Below are positions 42,865 through 51,884 of a stretch of 64,000 nt of DNA, piece by piece. Every line of letters begins with the position of its first letter. Within the stretch, counting starts at the first letter, position 1. The notes under the pieces were generated by a model, which was not told where the DNA came from, did no database searches, and saw only the letters and a program-made list of their open reading frames with translations. Where the stretch lies: positions 186,001 through 250,000 of the forward strand of contig NZ_FNJV01000001.1 of assembly GCF_900103125.1 (NCBI RefSeq). The letters run 5' to 3'. The DNA is from Mucilaginibacter sp. OK268 (lineage in GTDB: Bacteria > Bacteroidota > Bacteroidia > Sphingobacteriales > Sphingobacteriaceae). Position numbers and translations under genes: made by a program.

Positions 42865-44271
42865 TTAATACCCTGGATTTTGTTTAATGGCAGGATCAGT
42901 ATTTACCTGCGATTGCGGAACCGGCGCCAGCAAATTATGCTGATCAATCGTGATCAATATGTTGTTATCTTTAAACCACTGATTCATTACCGTAACGGCA
43001 GTTCCGGTGCGCAGCAGATCAAACCAGCGGTGACCTTCACCAACTAGTTCCAATCTTCTTTCCAGCGCGATAGCATCACGCAGGTCTGCCTGACTTGCCG
43101 CGGCGGTATTGGTTAACCCAGCCCTGTTTCTGATCGTATTTAAATAACCGGCGGCCGGTGCTGCATTGCCCAATTCATTTTCAATCTCGGCCAGCATCAG
43201 AATCACATCTGCATAACGTAAAACCACAAAATCGCTTGGTCCGTCAGTTATTACATTGCCCGGAGGGGCACTCAGTTTGCTATTGAAGGGGGCTCCGGTT
43301 GATGCTAACGTAACATATACGTTTTTTCGCTGGTCATTGGCGGTGTACAAATTATAGAGGCTTAATGTGGGCAGGTTGTGGCCTTTGGCCCCGCTCACGG
43401 TAGCCGAGGGACTAAATTGCTGAAACATGATACTGCCTTCGGAGTTTCCGTTAACACCCGATGCAAACTGCACCGCAAAAATAATTTCCTTGTTGTTTTC
43501 ATTACCCACCGCAAAAACATCCTGAACCTTCCCCAACAACGTATGTTTACCTGAAGTTACTACAGTTAACAACTGGGTTTTTGCATTAGGATAATCCTTA
43601 AGTGTGAGATAAACTTTTCCCAATAACGCTTCCGCAGCGGTTTTGATCACCCTTCCCGGTTGTGCCGGTGCATCGGGTAAAAATCCAATAGCTGCTGTCA
43701 GATCGGCTTTGATCTGGTCATAAACCTTAGCAGACGGCTGCCGCCCCAGGCCGAATAGTTTATTAGGATCTGTAGTTTCACTTGTTACAAGGGGTACATC
43801 GCCATAAAGCCTTACCAGGTTAAAGTAAAGTAAGGAACGGATAAACAACATTTCGCCCTTACGTGACTGTTTCTGTGCCGGATCTGTATAGGTTATATTG
43901 TCGATCCGGTTGAGCACCACATTGGATTTCTGAATGGCCTGGTAAGAATCTCTCCAGCTAGTTTCGATAATATCATTGGAAGCAATAGTAGTGAATTGAT
44001 CCAGCTGACCGTAATTACCATTATCATTGGAGGGGACCTGATCAAAAGTATTATCTGATGGAATTTCGGTAAATGCCGGCAAATACAAACCATATAAGCC
44101 GGTGGATTGTAAGTTGCCGTAAACGGCATTGATATATTCCTCAGCCTCGGTCTGGTTGGTGAAAAATTTGCTGATATCTTTAGAGGTTATGGGGTTCTGA
44201 TACAGCTCTTTTTTGCAAGATGACGCCATAAAACTTATGGTTGTCAGTATGATGATGAATTTTGTTTTCAT
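42865..44271 (-). CDS. SusD/RagB-family substrate-binding lipoprotein
   Basis: This 468-residue protein has a lipobox MASSCKK (Cys19) and the SusD pattern: an N-terminal EEYINAVYGNLQ segment, helical TPR-like units, and the C-terminal block GYLNTIRNRAGLT, ERRLELVGEGHRWFDLLRTG and QVNTDPAIKQNPGY. It sits on the outer-membrane surface as the lid of the SusC transporter encoded 14 bp upstream. It binds the imported molecule, probably an organophosphate-bearing compound by context. Confidence 0.95.
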   Translation of the reverse strand: MKTKFIIILTTISFMASSCKKELYQNPITSKDISKFFTNQTEAEEYINAVYGNLQSTGLYGLYLPAFTEIPSDNTFDQVPSNDNGNYGQLDQFTTIASNDIIETSWRDSYQAIQKSNVVLNRIDNITYTDPAQKQSRKGEMLFIRSLLYFNLVRLYGDVPLVTSETTDPNKLFGLGRQPSAKVYDQIKADLTAAIGFLPDAPAQPGRVIKTAAEALLGKVYLTLKDYPNAKTQLLTVVTSGKHTLLGKVQDVFAVGNENNKEIIFAVQFASGVNGNSEGSIMFQQFSPSATVSGAKGHNLPTLSLYNLYTANDQRKNVYVTLASTGAPFNSKLSAPPGNVITDGPSDFVVLRYADVILMLAEIENELGNAAPAAGYLNTIRNRAGLTNTAAASQADLRDAIALERRLELVGEGHRWFDLLRTGTAVTVMNQWFKDNNILITIDQHNLLAPVPQSQVNTDPAIKQNPGY

Positions 44272-44285
44272 GTTCGTTATATCAA

Positions 44286-47200
44286 TTAAAATGTAACATT
44301 TGCGCCAAATATGAATGAACGGGCCACAGGATAGTTGGAATTGGCCAACCCGTCGGTAAGTACATTACTGCTGGTCGCATCGGGATTGTAACCCCTGTAT
44401 TTTGTCCAGGTGAACAGGTTATTGGCTGTTGCATAAAGGCGTATATGGCTTATTTTTATTTTTGATGTCCATGCTTCAGGCAAATTATACGCCAGTTGGA
44501 CATTGCGAAGCCTTAAATAGCTGCCATCATAATAAAAAATACTGGATGCACGTGTCAGCCTGCGTGCCGAGGAAAGGTTTCCCAGGTTTGGTGCAGCGTA
44601 AGTTCCTCCCGGATTGGCTACAGGATCATAACGGTGATCAAAATAATACTGACTTGGCATAGAAAACCCTTCGCCGGAGTCATCCAAAGTGGCTAAACCT
44701 CGGTCAAATATTTTTCGGCCCGATACACCATTAAAGGAGAAACTAAGTTCAAATCTATTATAGCCTATATTACCACCAAAACCGTAGGTGAATTTAGGAT
44801 TATAGGTACCAAAGGCTTTTTGATCCCGGCTGTCAATGACACCGTCATGATTCACGTCCTCTACCATATAATCGCCTACCAATGTACCTGCCAGGTGCGG
44901 GGTGCTGTTGATCAGATCCTGACTTTTATATACGCCGGTTATATTATAACCATATAATTCTGCAACCGGTCCTCCCACTTTGGTGATAAAATTACTTTCA
45001 GCACCCTGTATGATCTGCGTTTGCCCAGGGGCAAGTGCCAATACTTTATTTCGGTTAGTAGCTATATTGGCATTAAAGCCCAGCTTAAATGCACCTACAT
45101 TAAAATTATTTCCGGAAAGCTCGAACTCAAAACCCTGGTTGCTTACTTTGCCAATGTTTTGTATAGATGATACAAAACCCGACTGTTCGGGAATAGGTAC
45201 ATTCAGCAGTAGGTTTTTGGTGGTGGAATTGTAATAATCAGCCACCAGGTTAAAGTTTTGAAACAAGCCCAGATCAATGCCGATATCGGTAGAGTTTTTG
45301 GTTTCCCAAGTCAGGTTGTTATTGGCTGTAGTAGTTGCCGCAAAACCCGGAGAAAGAATATTGCCAAAAACATAATTAAAATTATAATCATTGGCCCCAT
45401 TAGCTGATGCGGACCCGACCAATGCTTTTGAACTGTAGGAACCGATTTGGTTGTTACCAGCCGAACCCCAGCTTGCCCGCACTTTTGCAAAAGTCACTAC
45501 ATTATTCTGCGGAAAGAACGATTCTTTACTCAGTACATACCCGGCTGTAACAGATGGAAAATTTCCCCATTTATTATTATCGCCAAAGCGGGAGGAACCG
45601 TCACGGCGCAAGGTCGCCGAAAGTAAATATTTATCAAAGTACGCATATTGGATACGAGCCAGGTAAGAGATCTGCGTCCACTTATACCTTACAGGTACCG
45701 CGGTGTAAATGCTCGCCCCGGCTATATTGTTGATATTATCGTCGGATATACCCGAGCCTGTAATTGCTGTTGCATTGCCATTTTCAGATTGGAAGGTATA
45801 ACCGGCCAATATATCCAGGTCATGGTGGCCTATGCTTTTGGTATAATTGATGGTATTCTCTGTAATATAGTTATAGATATTGCCATCATTTTCTATGGCT
45901 ATCGCAGGCTTGGGCGCTGCTTGCCGGTAAGCGCCAACGGTTGATGGATTGTAATAATCATAAAAATTGGTCCTGACATCGGCACCAACCAGTGTTTTAA
46001 ATTTTAACCCGGCCAGGGGTTCAAAGGCTAAATAGGTATTTCCAAAGGTCCGGAAATCATTTCGGTTATTCTTGATCAGTTTAGCTAAGGCCACCGGGCT
46101 TTCGCCCAGAGCGCCATCCTCCGGTGTGTTGCCTTTGATCTGCTGGCTTACGGCAATGGATCCATCCGGATTATAAGCCCTAAAAAAAGGATAGCTGATC
46201 GTGATGTCGCTGACCACATCACCCGAATTATCGGCATTGTTATTAAAATATTTATCCTTGGTATAAGAGGGGTTAACCGAAACGCCATAGGTAAACATTT
46301 TGGATAATTTCGACTCTACCTTAACAGTACCGCTAAACCTTTCGAGGCCATTATTGATTACGATGCCATCCTGCTTAAAGTAATTGGCCGAGATATAATA
46401 ATTGGTTTTTCCTGATCCTCCTGAAACGGAGAAATCATAGCTGCTCATGGGCGCTTTCCGGAATACTTCATTCAGCCAGTTAGTGTTGGTTAATCCCGGC
46501 TGCTTATCCAGGTACGGTTGCAAGTAATTAAGCCGCAGTTCCCGCAGATTGGCACCTTTGGATACCCTGGTGGCACGGTCATCAGTAATGCTTCTGTTCG
46601 CTGGATTTTTTGATATGTAGGCATTATCCCTTGCTTCTGTAAAATATACTGCTGCATCATAGGCATTCACATACTTCATATTATCATTACGCTCCTGGAA
46701 ACCGGTGTATACATCTAAAGAAACTTTTACTTTGTCGGAGTTGCCTTTTTTTGTTGTGATCAGTATCACGCCATTGGCTGCCCTTGAACCGTAGATTGCA
46801 CCGGCCGCGGCATCCTTAAGTACATCAATAGATTCGATATCCTGAGGATTGATCGAATTAAGACTACTGCCTTCTGATAGTGGAAAACCATCAACCACAA
46901 TCAGCGGCGACCGACCTGCCGTTAAAGTTCCTATTCCGCGAATGACGATTTGCGGGTCAGTTCCCGGTTGTGCAGAAGCATCGTTAATAACCACGCCGGC
47001 AGCCTTCCCGGCAATCTGTTGTGCAAAGTTGCTCCCGGAATAACGGTTCAGATCGGCTGATTTAATTTTGGATATAGCGCTGGTCAGTTTCCCCCTGGAT
47101 TGATTACCATAGCCGATAACTACTACATCATTAAGCTGGCTTGATGAGGGTTTTAATGAAACGTTGATAATGGTCTGGCTATTTATGAGATGTTCCTGTG

Positions 47201-47816
47201 GTGTATAACCAATGAATGTAAATATCAAAGCATCTTTTTCATCTGCACTGATGTGATAAATACCCTGGGTATCTGTGGATATCACCTTACCGCCTTCTTT
47301 TGCTTTTACCGTTACCCCCGGCAGCGGTTGGCCGGTTTCATCAGTTACTTTACCCTCAATTTTAATGATAGCAGACATCACCTGATCAGAAACCTTTGTC
47401 CTGATGGCATCGATCAGTATATTATCCCCGATTTGTTTATAAGTTAAATGTCGGGGTGTTAAAAGGAGGTTTAAAGATTGGGTAATGCTGAGGTTGTTCG
47501 CTGTAAATGAGTTCACTTTTTGACCACCTATCTTCGCGCTCGGATACACAAAGTGCAACGAGGTTAAACCTTCTATACGGTGCAGCACATTGGACAGGGC
47601 CTCGTTTTTTACGGTAATACTGATGTTGATTTTATCAAGTTCCTGTGCTTTTCCGGTATCGGCCAGTAAAGTAAAAGTGCTGATACTGGTCAGGAAAATT
47701 AGAACTGCCGAAATTCTCATGATTTGTTTGATACTTTTTTTAATGCAGATTGAAGCCGTTTCACTGCCATGTGGGCAAAGCAGTTCCTGTTTCTTTTGTT
47801 CCAAAAGAAATTTCAT
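44286..47816 (-). CDS. SusC/RagA-family TonB-dependent transporter with STN domain
   Basis: This 1176-residue protein has an N-terminal extension and signal (about residues 33-55, RISAVLIFLTSISTFTLL), an STN domain (about 65-135, ISITVKNEALSNVLHRIEGL) able to contact FecR, a CarboxypepD_reg domain (EGKVTDETGQPLPGVTVKA), the SusC hallmark DVVVIGYGNQ, a plug (IRGIGTL, LIVVDGFPL, AIYGSRAANGVILI) and a barrel ending RSFIFGANVTF. The ATG at 47816 gives the long N-terminus common in this family. A hairpin at 47865-47898 separates it from the FecR gene upstream. Confidence 0.95.
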   Translation of the reverse strand: MKFLLEQKKQELLCPHGSETASICIKKSIKQIMRISAVLIFLTSISTFTLLADTGKAQELDKINISITVKNEALSNVLHRIEGLTSLHFVYPSAKIGGQKVNSFTANNLSITQSLNLLLTPRHLTYKQIGDNILIDAIRTKVSDQVMSAIIKIEGKVTDETGQPLPGVTVKAKEGGKVISTDTQGIYHISADEKDALIFTFIGYTPQEHLINSQTIINVSLKPSSSQLNDVVVIGYGNQSRGKLTSAISKIKSADLNRYSGSNFAQQIAGKAAGVVINDASAQPGTDPQIVIRGIGTLTAGRSPLIVVDGFPLSEGSSLNSINPQDIESIDVLKDAAAGAIYGSRAANGVILITTKKGNSDKVKVSLDVYTGFQERNDNMKYVNAYDAAVYFTEARDNAYISKNPANRSITDDRATRVSKGANLRELRLNYLQPYLDKQPGLTNTNWLNEVFRKAPMSSYDFSVSGGSGKTNYYISANYFKQDGIVINNGLERFSGTVKVESKLSKMFTYGVSVNPSYTKDKYFNNNADNSGDVVSDITISYPFFRAYNPDGSIAVSQQIKGNTPEDGALGESPVALAKLIKNNRNDFRTFGNTYLAFEPLAGLKFKTLVGADVRTNFYDYYNPSTVGAYRQAAPKPAIAIENDGNIYNYITENTINYTKSIGHHDLDILAGYTFQSENGNATAITGSGISDDNINNIAGASIYTAVPVRYKWTQISYLARIQYAYFDKYLLSATLRRDGSSRFGDNNKWGNFPSVTAGYVLSKESFFPQNNVVTFAKVRASWGSAGNNQIGSYSSKALVGSASANGANDYNFNYVFGNILSPGFAATTTANNNLTWETKNSTDIGIDLGLFQNFNLVADYYNSTTKNLLLNVPIPEQSGFVSSIQNIGKVSNQGFEFELSGNNFNVGAFKLGFNANIATNRNKVLALAPGQTQIIQGAESNFITKVGGPVAELYGYNITGVYKSQDLINSTPHLAGTLVGDYMVEDVNHDGVIDSRDQKAFGTYNPKFTYGFGGNIGYNRFELSFSFNGVSGRKIFDRGLATLDDSGEGFSMPSQYYFDHRYDPVANPGGTYAAPNLGNLSSARRLTRASSIFYYDGSYLRLRNVQLAYNLPEAWTSKIKISHIRLYATANNLFTWTKYRGYNPDATSSNVLTDGLANSNYPVARSFIFGANVTF

Positions 47817-47864
47817 AAATTCGTTTGATTTTAAATGTTAGTTGCTAATGATTTAGAGTCGTTT

Positions 47865-47898
47865 AAAAACCGTTTTGTCTTGACCACAAAGCGGTTTT
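47865..47898 (-). terminator. Hairpin between FecR and SusC genes
   Basis: On the minus strand AAAACCGCTTTGTGG pairs with ACAAAACGGTTTTT and ends in T. It should reduce read-through from the regulator genes into SusC. Confidence 0.65.
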
Positions 47899-47962
47899 AT
47901 TGTTTTCTGTAGATTTACTCAGGTATACTTTTGTTCATTTTTAATGTTTAAAATTGATTTGA

Positions 47963-48964
47963 TTATTCGTTACATCCTGTTCCTAAGAAGGTAACGGTCT
48001 TTTGTGTAGTATCTATTTTATAGTTTACCAGGCTTATCGCCTTCATTACCTTAAGCAGTTGTTTCAATGGTATCTGGTTGTTAAAGCTGGCGGTATAGTG
48101 GCAGTTTTGGATGTTTTTATGTTCAAACCTGAAAGCGTAACCATACCACCGGCCCAATCTACCGGCAATATCCTGCATGTTTTGATTTTCGAACTGAAGC
48201 TTGCCATCCTTCCAGGAAATGGCCGATGATGAAGACATGTCTGATAGTGTGCTTTTGCCGCTTTGGGTATTATATTCTATATGTTTATCGGGCGTAATAA
48301 AACATAATACGCGGCGGTTATGCATGACGCTTACCTTACCCCGCATAACAGTTACAGCTTCTGTTGGCATATTTTTATAAGCCGTCACCGAGAAAGCTGT
48401 GCCTAATACATGGGTAATTAAACCTTTAGTATGTACCGAAAATGGTCTTGATGGGTCATGAGCTACATCAAAAAAAGCTTCGCCCTCCAGATATACATCG
48501 CGATGCTGCGCCGAAAATTGCTGCGGATAACGTAGTTTACTCCCGGCATTTAGCCATATCTCGGTACCATCGGTTAATATGATTTTTTGGATTTTGCCTT
48601 CACCAGTTGCTGTGCTCAGCAAGGTTTCTGCCTGGAGATGCGAATTACCAGCATATTTCCAAACCAGAGCCCCGGTAACAAACATCAGGAATATAGCCGC
48701 GGCCGAAAACCATCGCAGCCTTTTGCGGTAGTTTATTGATCTAACTGGTGTTTCTTCCGGGAAACCAGCTTCGATGATCCGATTCAGGAGCTTTTGTCTG
48801 ACCTGCAATTCATGGTCTGCATTTTTAAATACGACCATTTCCCGCTGGGTCTTGTCAAACGAGTTGTACCACTCGTCAAGCAATTGCTCTTCGGCTGAGG
48901 TAAGGGTTCCCTGTGCTTCTTTTATAAATAGTTGCCTTAAGCTGGCCTTGTCTTTTTTGGTCAT
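47963..48964 (-). CDS. FecR-family anti-sigma factor
   Basis: This 333-residue protein has a cytoplasmic helical N-terminus (about 1-84), one membrane helix (about 85-103, WFSAAAIFLMFVTGALVW), the FecR domain (IILTDGTEIWLNAGSKLRYP, LEGEAFFDV) and a C-terminal STN-like domain (ENQNMQDIAGRLGRWYGYAF). It pairs with the ECF sigma encoded 69 bp upstream and should sense the SusC transporter's STN domain. Motifs agree well with family members; length is normal. Confidence 0.94.
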   Translation of the reverse strand: MTKKDKASLRQLFIKEAQGTLTSAEEQLLDEWYNSFDKTQREMVVFKNADHELQVRQKLLNRIIEAGFPEETPVRSINYRKRLRWFSAAAIFLMFVTGALVWKYAGNSHLQAETLLSTATGEGKIQKIILTDGTEIWLNAGSKLRYPQQFSAQHRDVYLEGEAFFDVAHDPSRPFSVHTKGLITHVLGTAFSVTAYKNMPTEAVTVMRGKVSVMHNRRVLCFITPDKHIEYNTQSGKSTLSDMSSSSAISWKDGKLQFENQNMQDIAGRLGRWYGYAFRFEHKNIQNCHYTASFNNQIPLKQLLKVMKAISLVNYKIDTTQKTVTFLGTGCNE

Positions 48965-49033
48965 CTACAACATAACCAATTGAAAAAAGCACTTGTACTA
49001 TGTGAAAGTAAAATTTAATGTTTTAATATGTAT

Positions 49034-49618
49034 TTATTTATAATTACTTAACATTAAAAGACTGATTGTTATCAGGATATTAAGGCTTGTTGCAGATAGC
49101 TCGACCCGGTTATATATTTTAACCGTAGCCCTGATCCTTTTGATGGCTGAGCTGATCTGGTTGCGTACAGTTTGGTTGGAGAGATTAAGTCGGGTTGCAA
49201 TTTCTTCGCTGGTTAAAAATTCATTACGGCTCAGCAGGAATATCTGTTTCATTTTTTCGGGCATACGGTCAATTTCTTCCTGCACAACAGCCTCCAGCTC
49301 CTGGCTCATGAGGCGGGTTTCGCTATCTGTATCAGATAACCCGCTGACCGTTAGTTCCTGTTCTTCATAAAGTTCGGTCAACAATTGCTTGCGGAAAAAA
49401 TTAATGACCCGGCTTTTTAGTCGGCGATGCAGAAATGCACGAACTGATTCATCATTATCCAATATGACATCACCTGTTAAAAGCGATAAAAAAATGTCTT
49501 GTAAAATATCTTCAACATCCTGTTCCGACTGTAGGCGGCGATAGGCAACCACATACAGTTCTTTCCAAAATCTGCCGTATACTTTCTCAATAAATTGCCT
49601 TTTTTCTTCGGCCTGCAT
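49034..49618 (-). CDS. ECF RNA polymerase sigma factor (third), partner of downstream FecR
   Basis: This 194-residue protein shows ECF region 2 (LQSEQDVEDILQDIFLSLL, FLHRRLKSRVINFFRKQ) and region 4 (IDRMPEKMKQIFLLSRNEFLTSEEIATRLNLSNQTVRNQI in segments). A hydrophobic C-terminal tail (SLNILITISLLMLSNY) is typical of FecI-like sigma factors in this phylum. It should direct transcription of the SusC/SusD/MBL/GDPD genes. It follows another ECF sigma gene (49808-50380) on the same strand with a 189-bp gap. Confidence 0.93.
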   Translation of the reverse strand: MQAEEKRQFIEKVYGRFWKELYVVAYRRLQSEQDVEDILQDIFLSLLTGDVILDNDESVRAFLHRRLKSRVINFFRKQLLTELYEEQELTVSGLSDTDSETRLMSQELEAVVQEEIDRMPEKMKQIFLLSRNEFLTSEEIATRLNLSNQTVRNQISSAIKRIRATVKIYNRVELSATSLNILITISLLMLSNYK

Positions 49619-49807
49619 TTTGGGGTATCTTAATCAAACAAAAGTCGGAAATTAGTATTATGAAAATGTTAAATTTAGTATTAATAGAGTGCTTGAGGAC
49701 ATTTTTTATTGGTGAGTATAAAAATGTACAAGACCAGCACCAATTATATTTACGAACAATTTTATTGCGTACTGTATCAGCTGTTTTCCAGATAAGGATT
49801 TGGTGTA

Positions 49808-50380
49808 TCACCTTAGGAAAATAAGCAGGATCAGATAACTATGTTTAAAGCAAACCTTTAAATGCCTTACCGCCACCGTTAACTGGTTTTCAACGGTCCG
49901 TTTAGAGATATGCAACTGTTCGGCGATCTCCTGGTTAGAAAGGCGGTCAAAGCGGCTCAGCTCAAAGATTTGCTGGCATCTTTTTGGTAATTTGTCAAGA
50001 TACCCGCTGAACACCTTATCGATTTCCTCTTGTTGGATACGAATGTCCCCGAGGTTGGGTTCATGCAGGTTGTCAGCAGTAAGATGCTCACGGAAAATGA
50101 TCTCCAGTTTTACAGCTTTACGGCGTTTATAGATCTGAAAACGAACAGAGGTCTGCATAAAACTATAAAAAGAAACGATCTCCAGTTCTTTGCGCCGGTT
50201 CCAGATGCTTACAAAAATATCGTTGACCACCTCGGCGCAGGCTTCTGTATCATCCAGGTAATAATGAGCTGTCTTATAAAGACTCTTCCAATATCGCTCA
50301 AACAGGGAATTAAATGCCGTATGGTCATCCATACGCACCGCCTGCCACAGTTGAATATCTGATTTAGGGGAGTTCAGCAT
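49808..50380 (-). CDS. ECF RNA polymerase sigma factor (fourth), divergent from FecR
   Basis: This 190-residue protein has region 2 (CAEVVNDIFVSIWNRR, FYSFMQTSVRFQIYKRRK) and region 4 (LPKRCQQIFELSRFDRLSNQEIAEQL, SKRTVENQLTVAV). The hydrophobic tail YLILLIFLR matches FecI-like members. Its likely partner is the FecR gene on the opposite strand starting 203 bp away, because the FecR downstream on its own strand has its own sigma. Sigma and FecR genes are usually in line, so this divergent layout is unusual. Confidence 0.92.
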   Translation of the reverse strand: MLNSPKSDIQLWQAVRMDDHTAFNSLFERYWKSLYKTAHYYLDDTEACAEVVNDIFVSIWNRRKELEIVSFYSFMQTSVRFQIYKRRKAVKLEIIFREHLTADNLHEPNLGDIRIQQEEIDKVFSGYLDKLPKRCQQIFELSRFDRLSNQEIAEQLHISKRTVENQLTVAVRHLKVCFKHSYLILLIFLR

Positions 50381-50583
50381 TATAATTGGTTGGAAATAAT
50401 GAGATAAAGAAACATTTTAAAATAATCAATACCAAACTAAATTAAAAAAACTCCATAAACTTTCGACAAAATCAAGGGCTTCAGGTATAGGGTCTATGGT
50501 TAACTTTCAGGGCATTTAAAATAAATAAAAAAAGTATGTGTGTTTTTTAAAGAACCGAGTACTATAGTTATATAAACCAATAC

Positions 50584-51750
50584 ATGTCTAAGCAAGATTT
50601 TATTTCACTTTATGAAAAGTTCCTTTCCGGAAAATGTTCCGACGAAGAAAAGAAGCTTTTAGAGACTTACTATACCGAAATAAAACTGATGGATAACCAG
50701 TGGGAAAATTCATTGGGTAACGAAGACGAGATCAGGGAGGTGATCGTTTCCAGGATACAATCCGCCACGGGTCATCAGAAGCCTTTAATCAAAACAAATC
50801 ACCGGAGGTATGGCTGGTTGGGATACGCTGCGTCCATTCTGTTGGTGGTAGCAGCAGGTCTGATTTCCTGGTATTATTTTTCAGAAAAACAACAAGCGGA
50901 TCAGACCGCTAAAGCCAATATACGCCGCAACGATATTCATCCCGGAAGCAACCAGGCCTATCTGAAATTAGCCAGCGGTGTATCTATCATGCTTCGAGGG
51001 TTAAAGAACGGTGAAATTTCCAATTCAGCAACTGTAAAGATAAGTAAGGTCAGTGATAGTATAATAACTTATTCTGCTAACCAGCGCGCTAATGGTAATC
51101 CCGCCACTACGGCAGATAGCAACTCACTTGTCATTCCCAAAGGTGGAATCTTCCAAACTATATTATCCGATGGGACTAAGGTATGGCTTAATTCGGCATC
51201 CTCGTTGAAATATCCGGTTACCTTCGCTGGTAAAGAGCGGCGTGTAGTCCTTTCTGGTGAAGCCTACTTTGAGGTAGCCAAAAATAAAAACATGCCTTTT
51301 AAAGTGTCTGTTAACGGCGTAGATGTACAGGTACTGGGAACTCATTTCAATGTACTGGGTTATGCCGATGAAACGGAGATAAAAACTACGCTGCTTGAAG
51401 GATCTGTCAAACTGCAATCCGCAAAGGGAAAGGCCTTACTGGTTCCTGGTGAACAAGGTGTATTCAGTCAACAACGTATTGATTTTACCATCAATAAGGT
51501 TAATACGGAGGATGCTGTTTCCTGGAAGGAAGGCTTTTTTGTGTTTGACAATGAAAGCATACAAAGCATTATGCCCAAGATTGCCAGATGGTATAATGTA
51601 GAGGTGGTGTATCAGGATAAGCCAGGACAAAGCAAGCTTGGCGGTACCATTTCCAGATACAAGGATATCAATACCGTATTGAAGGCACTTGAATCCACAG
51701 GTGCAGCTCATTTTAAAATTCAGGGAAGGAGGGTGATCGTCATGGCTTAA
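50584..51750 (+). CDS. FecR-family anti-sigma factor (glycan locus)
   Basis: This 388-residue protein has a helical N-terminus (about 1-75), a membrane helix near 78-97 (GYAASILLVVAAGLISWYYF), a FecR domain split by a longer linker (IPKGGIFQTILSDGTKVWLN, LSGEAYFEVAKN) and a C-terminal DUF4974 domain (NESIQSIMPKIARWYNVEVVY). An extra segment between helix and FecR domain (VSIMLRGLKNGEI) is common in larger members. It heads the plus-strand SusC/SusD/GH2 locus and should control the divergent sigma factor. Confidence 0.94.
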   Translation: MSKQDFISLYEKFLSGKCSDEEKKLLETYYTEIKLMDNQWENSLGNEDEIREVIVSRIQSATGHQKPLIKTNHRRYGWLGYAASILLVVAAGLISWYYFSEKQQADQTAKANIRRNDIHPGSNQAYLKLASGVSIMLRGLKNGEISNSATVKISKVSDSIITYSANQRANGNPATTADSNSLVIPKGGIFQTILSDGTKVWLNSASSLKYPVTFAGKERRVVLSGEAYFEVAKNKNMPFKVSVNGVDVQVLGTHFNVLGYADETEIKTTLLEGSVKLQSAKGKALLVPGEQGVFSQQRIDFTINKVNTEDAVSWKEGFFVFDNESIQSIMPKIARWYNVEVVYQDKPGQSKLGGTISRYKDINTVLKALESTGAAHFKIQGRRVIVMA

Positions 51751-51784
51751 CACCTACTTCACTTCAATTTTCTTAGTTCTAAAT

Positions 51785-51820
51785 AAGACCAGGAGCAGGT
51801 CGAAGTGCTCCGGGTCTTTG
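51785..51820 (+). terminator. Hairpin between FecR and SusC genes (glycan locus)
   Basis: AAGACC-AGGAGCA pairs with TGCTCC-GGGTCTT and is followed by a T-containing stretch. It matches in position the hairpin of the other SusC locus. Confidence 0.7.
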
Positions 51821-51884
51821 CCTTACGGCATTAAGGATTAATAACCGATTATTCGTAAACCAATTATTTACTAACCTTAACCAA

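Noticed and set aside
44429-47841. Several antisense open frames across the SusC gene
   Set aside because: They are shadows of a long, well-supported reading frame.
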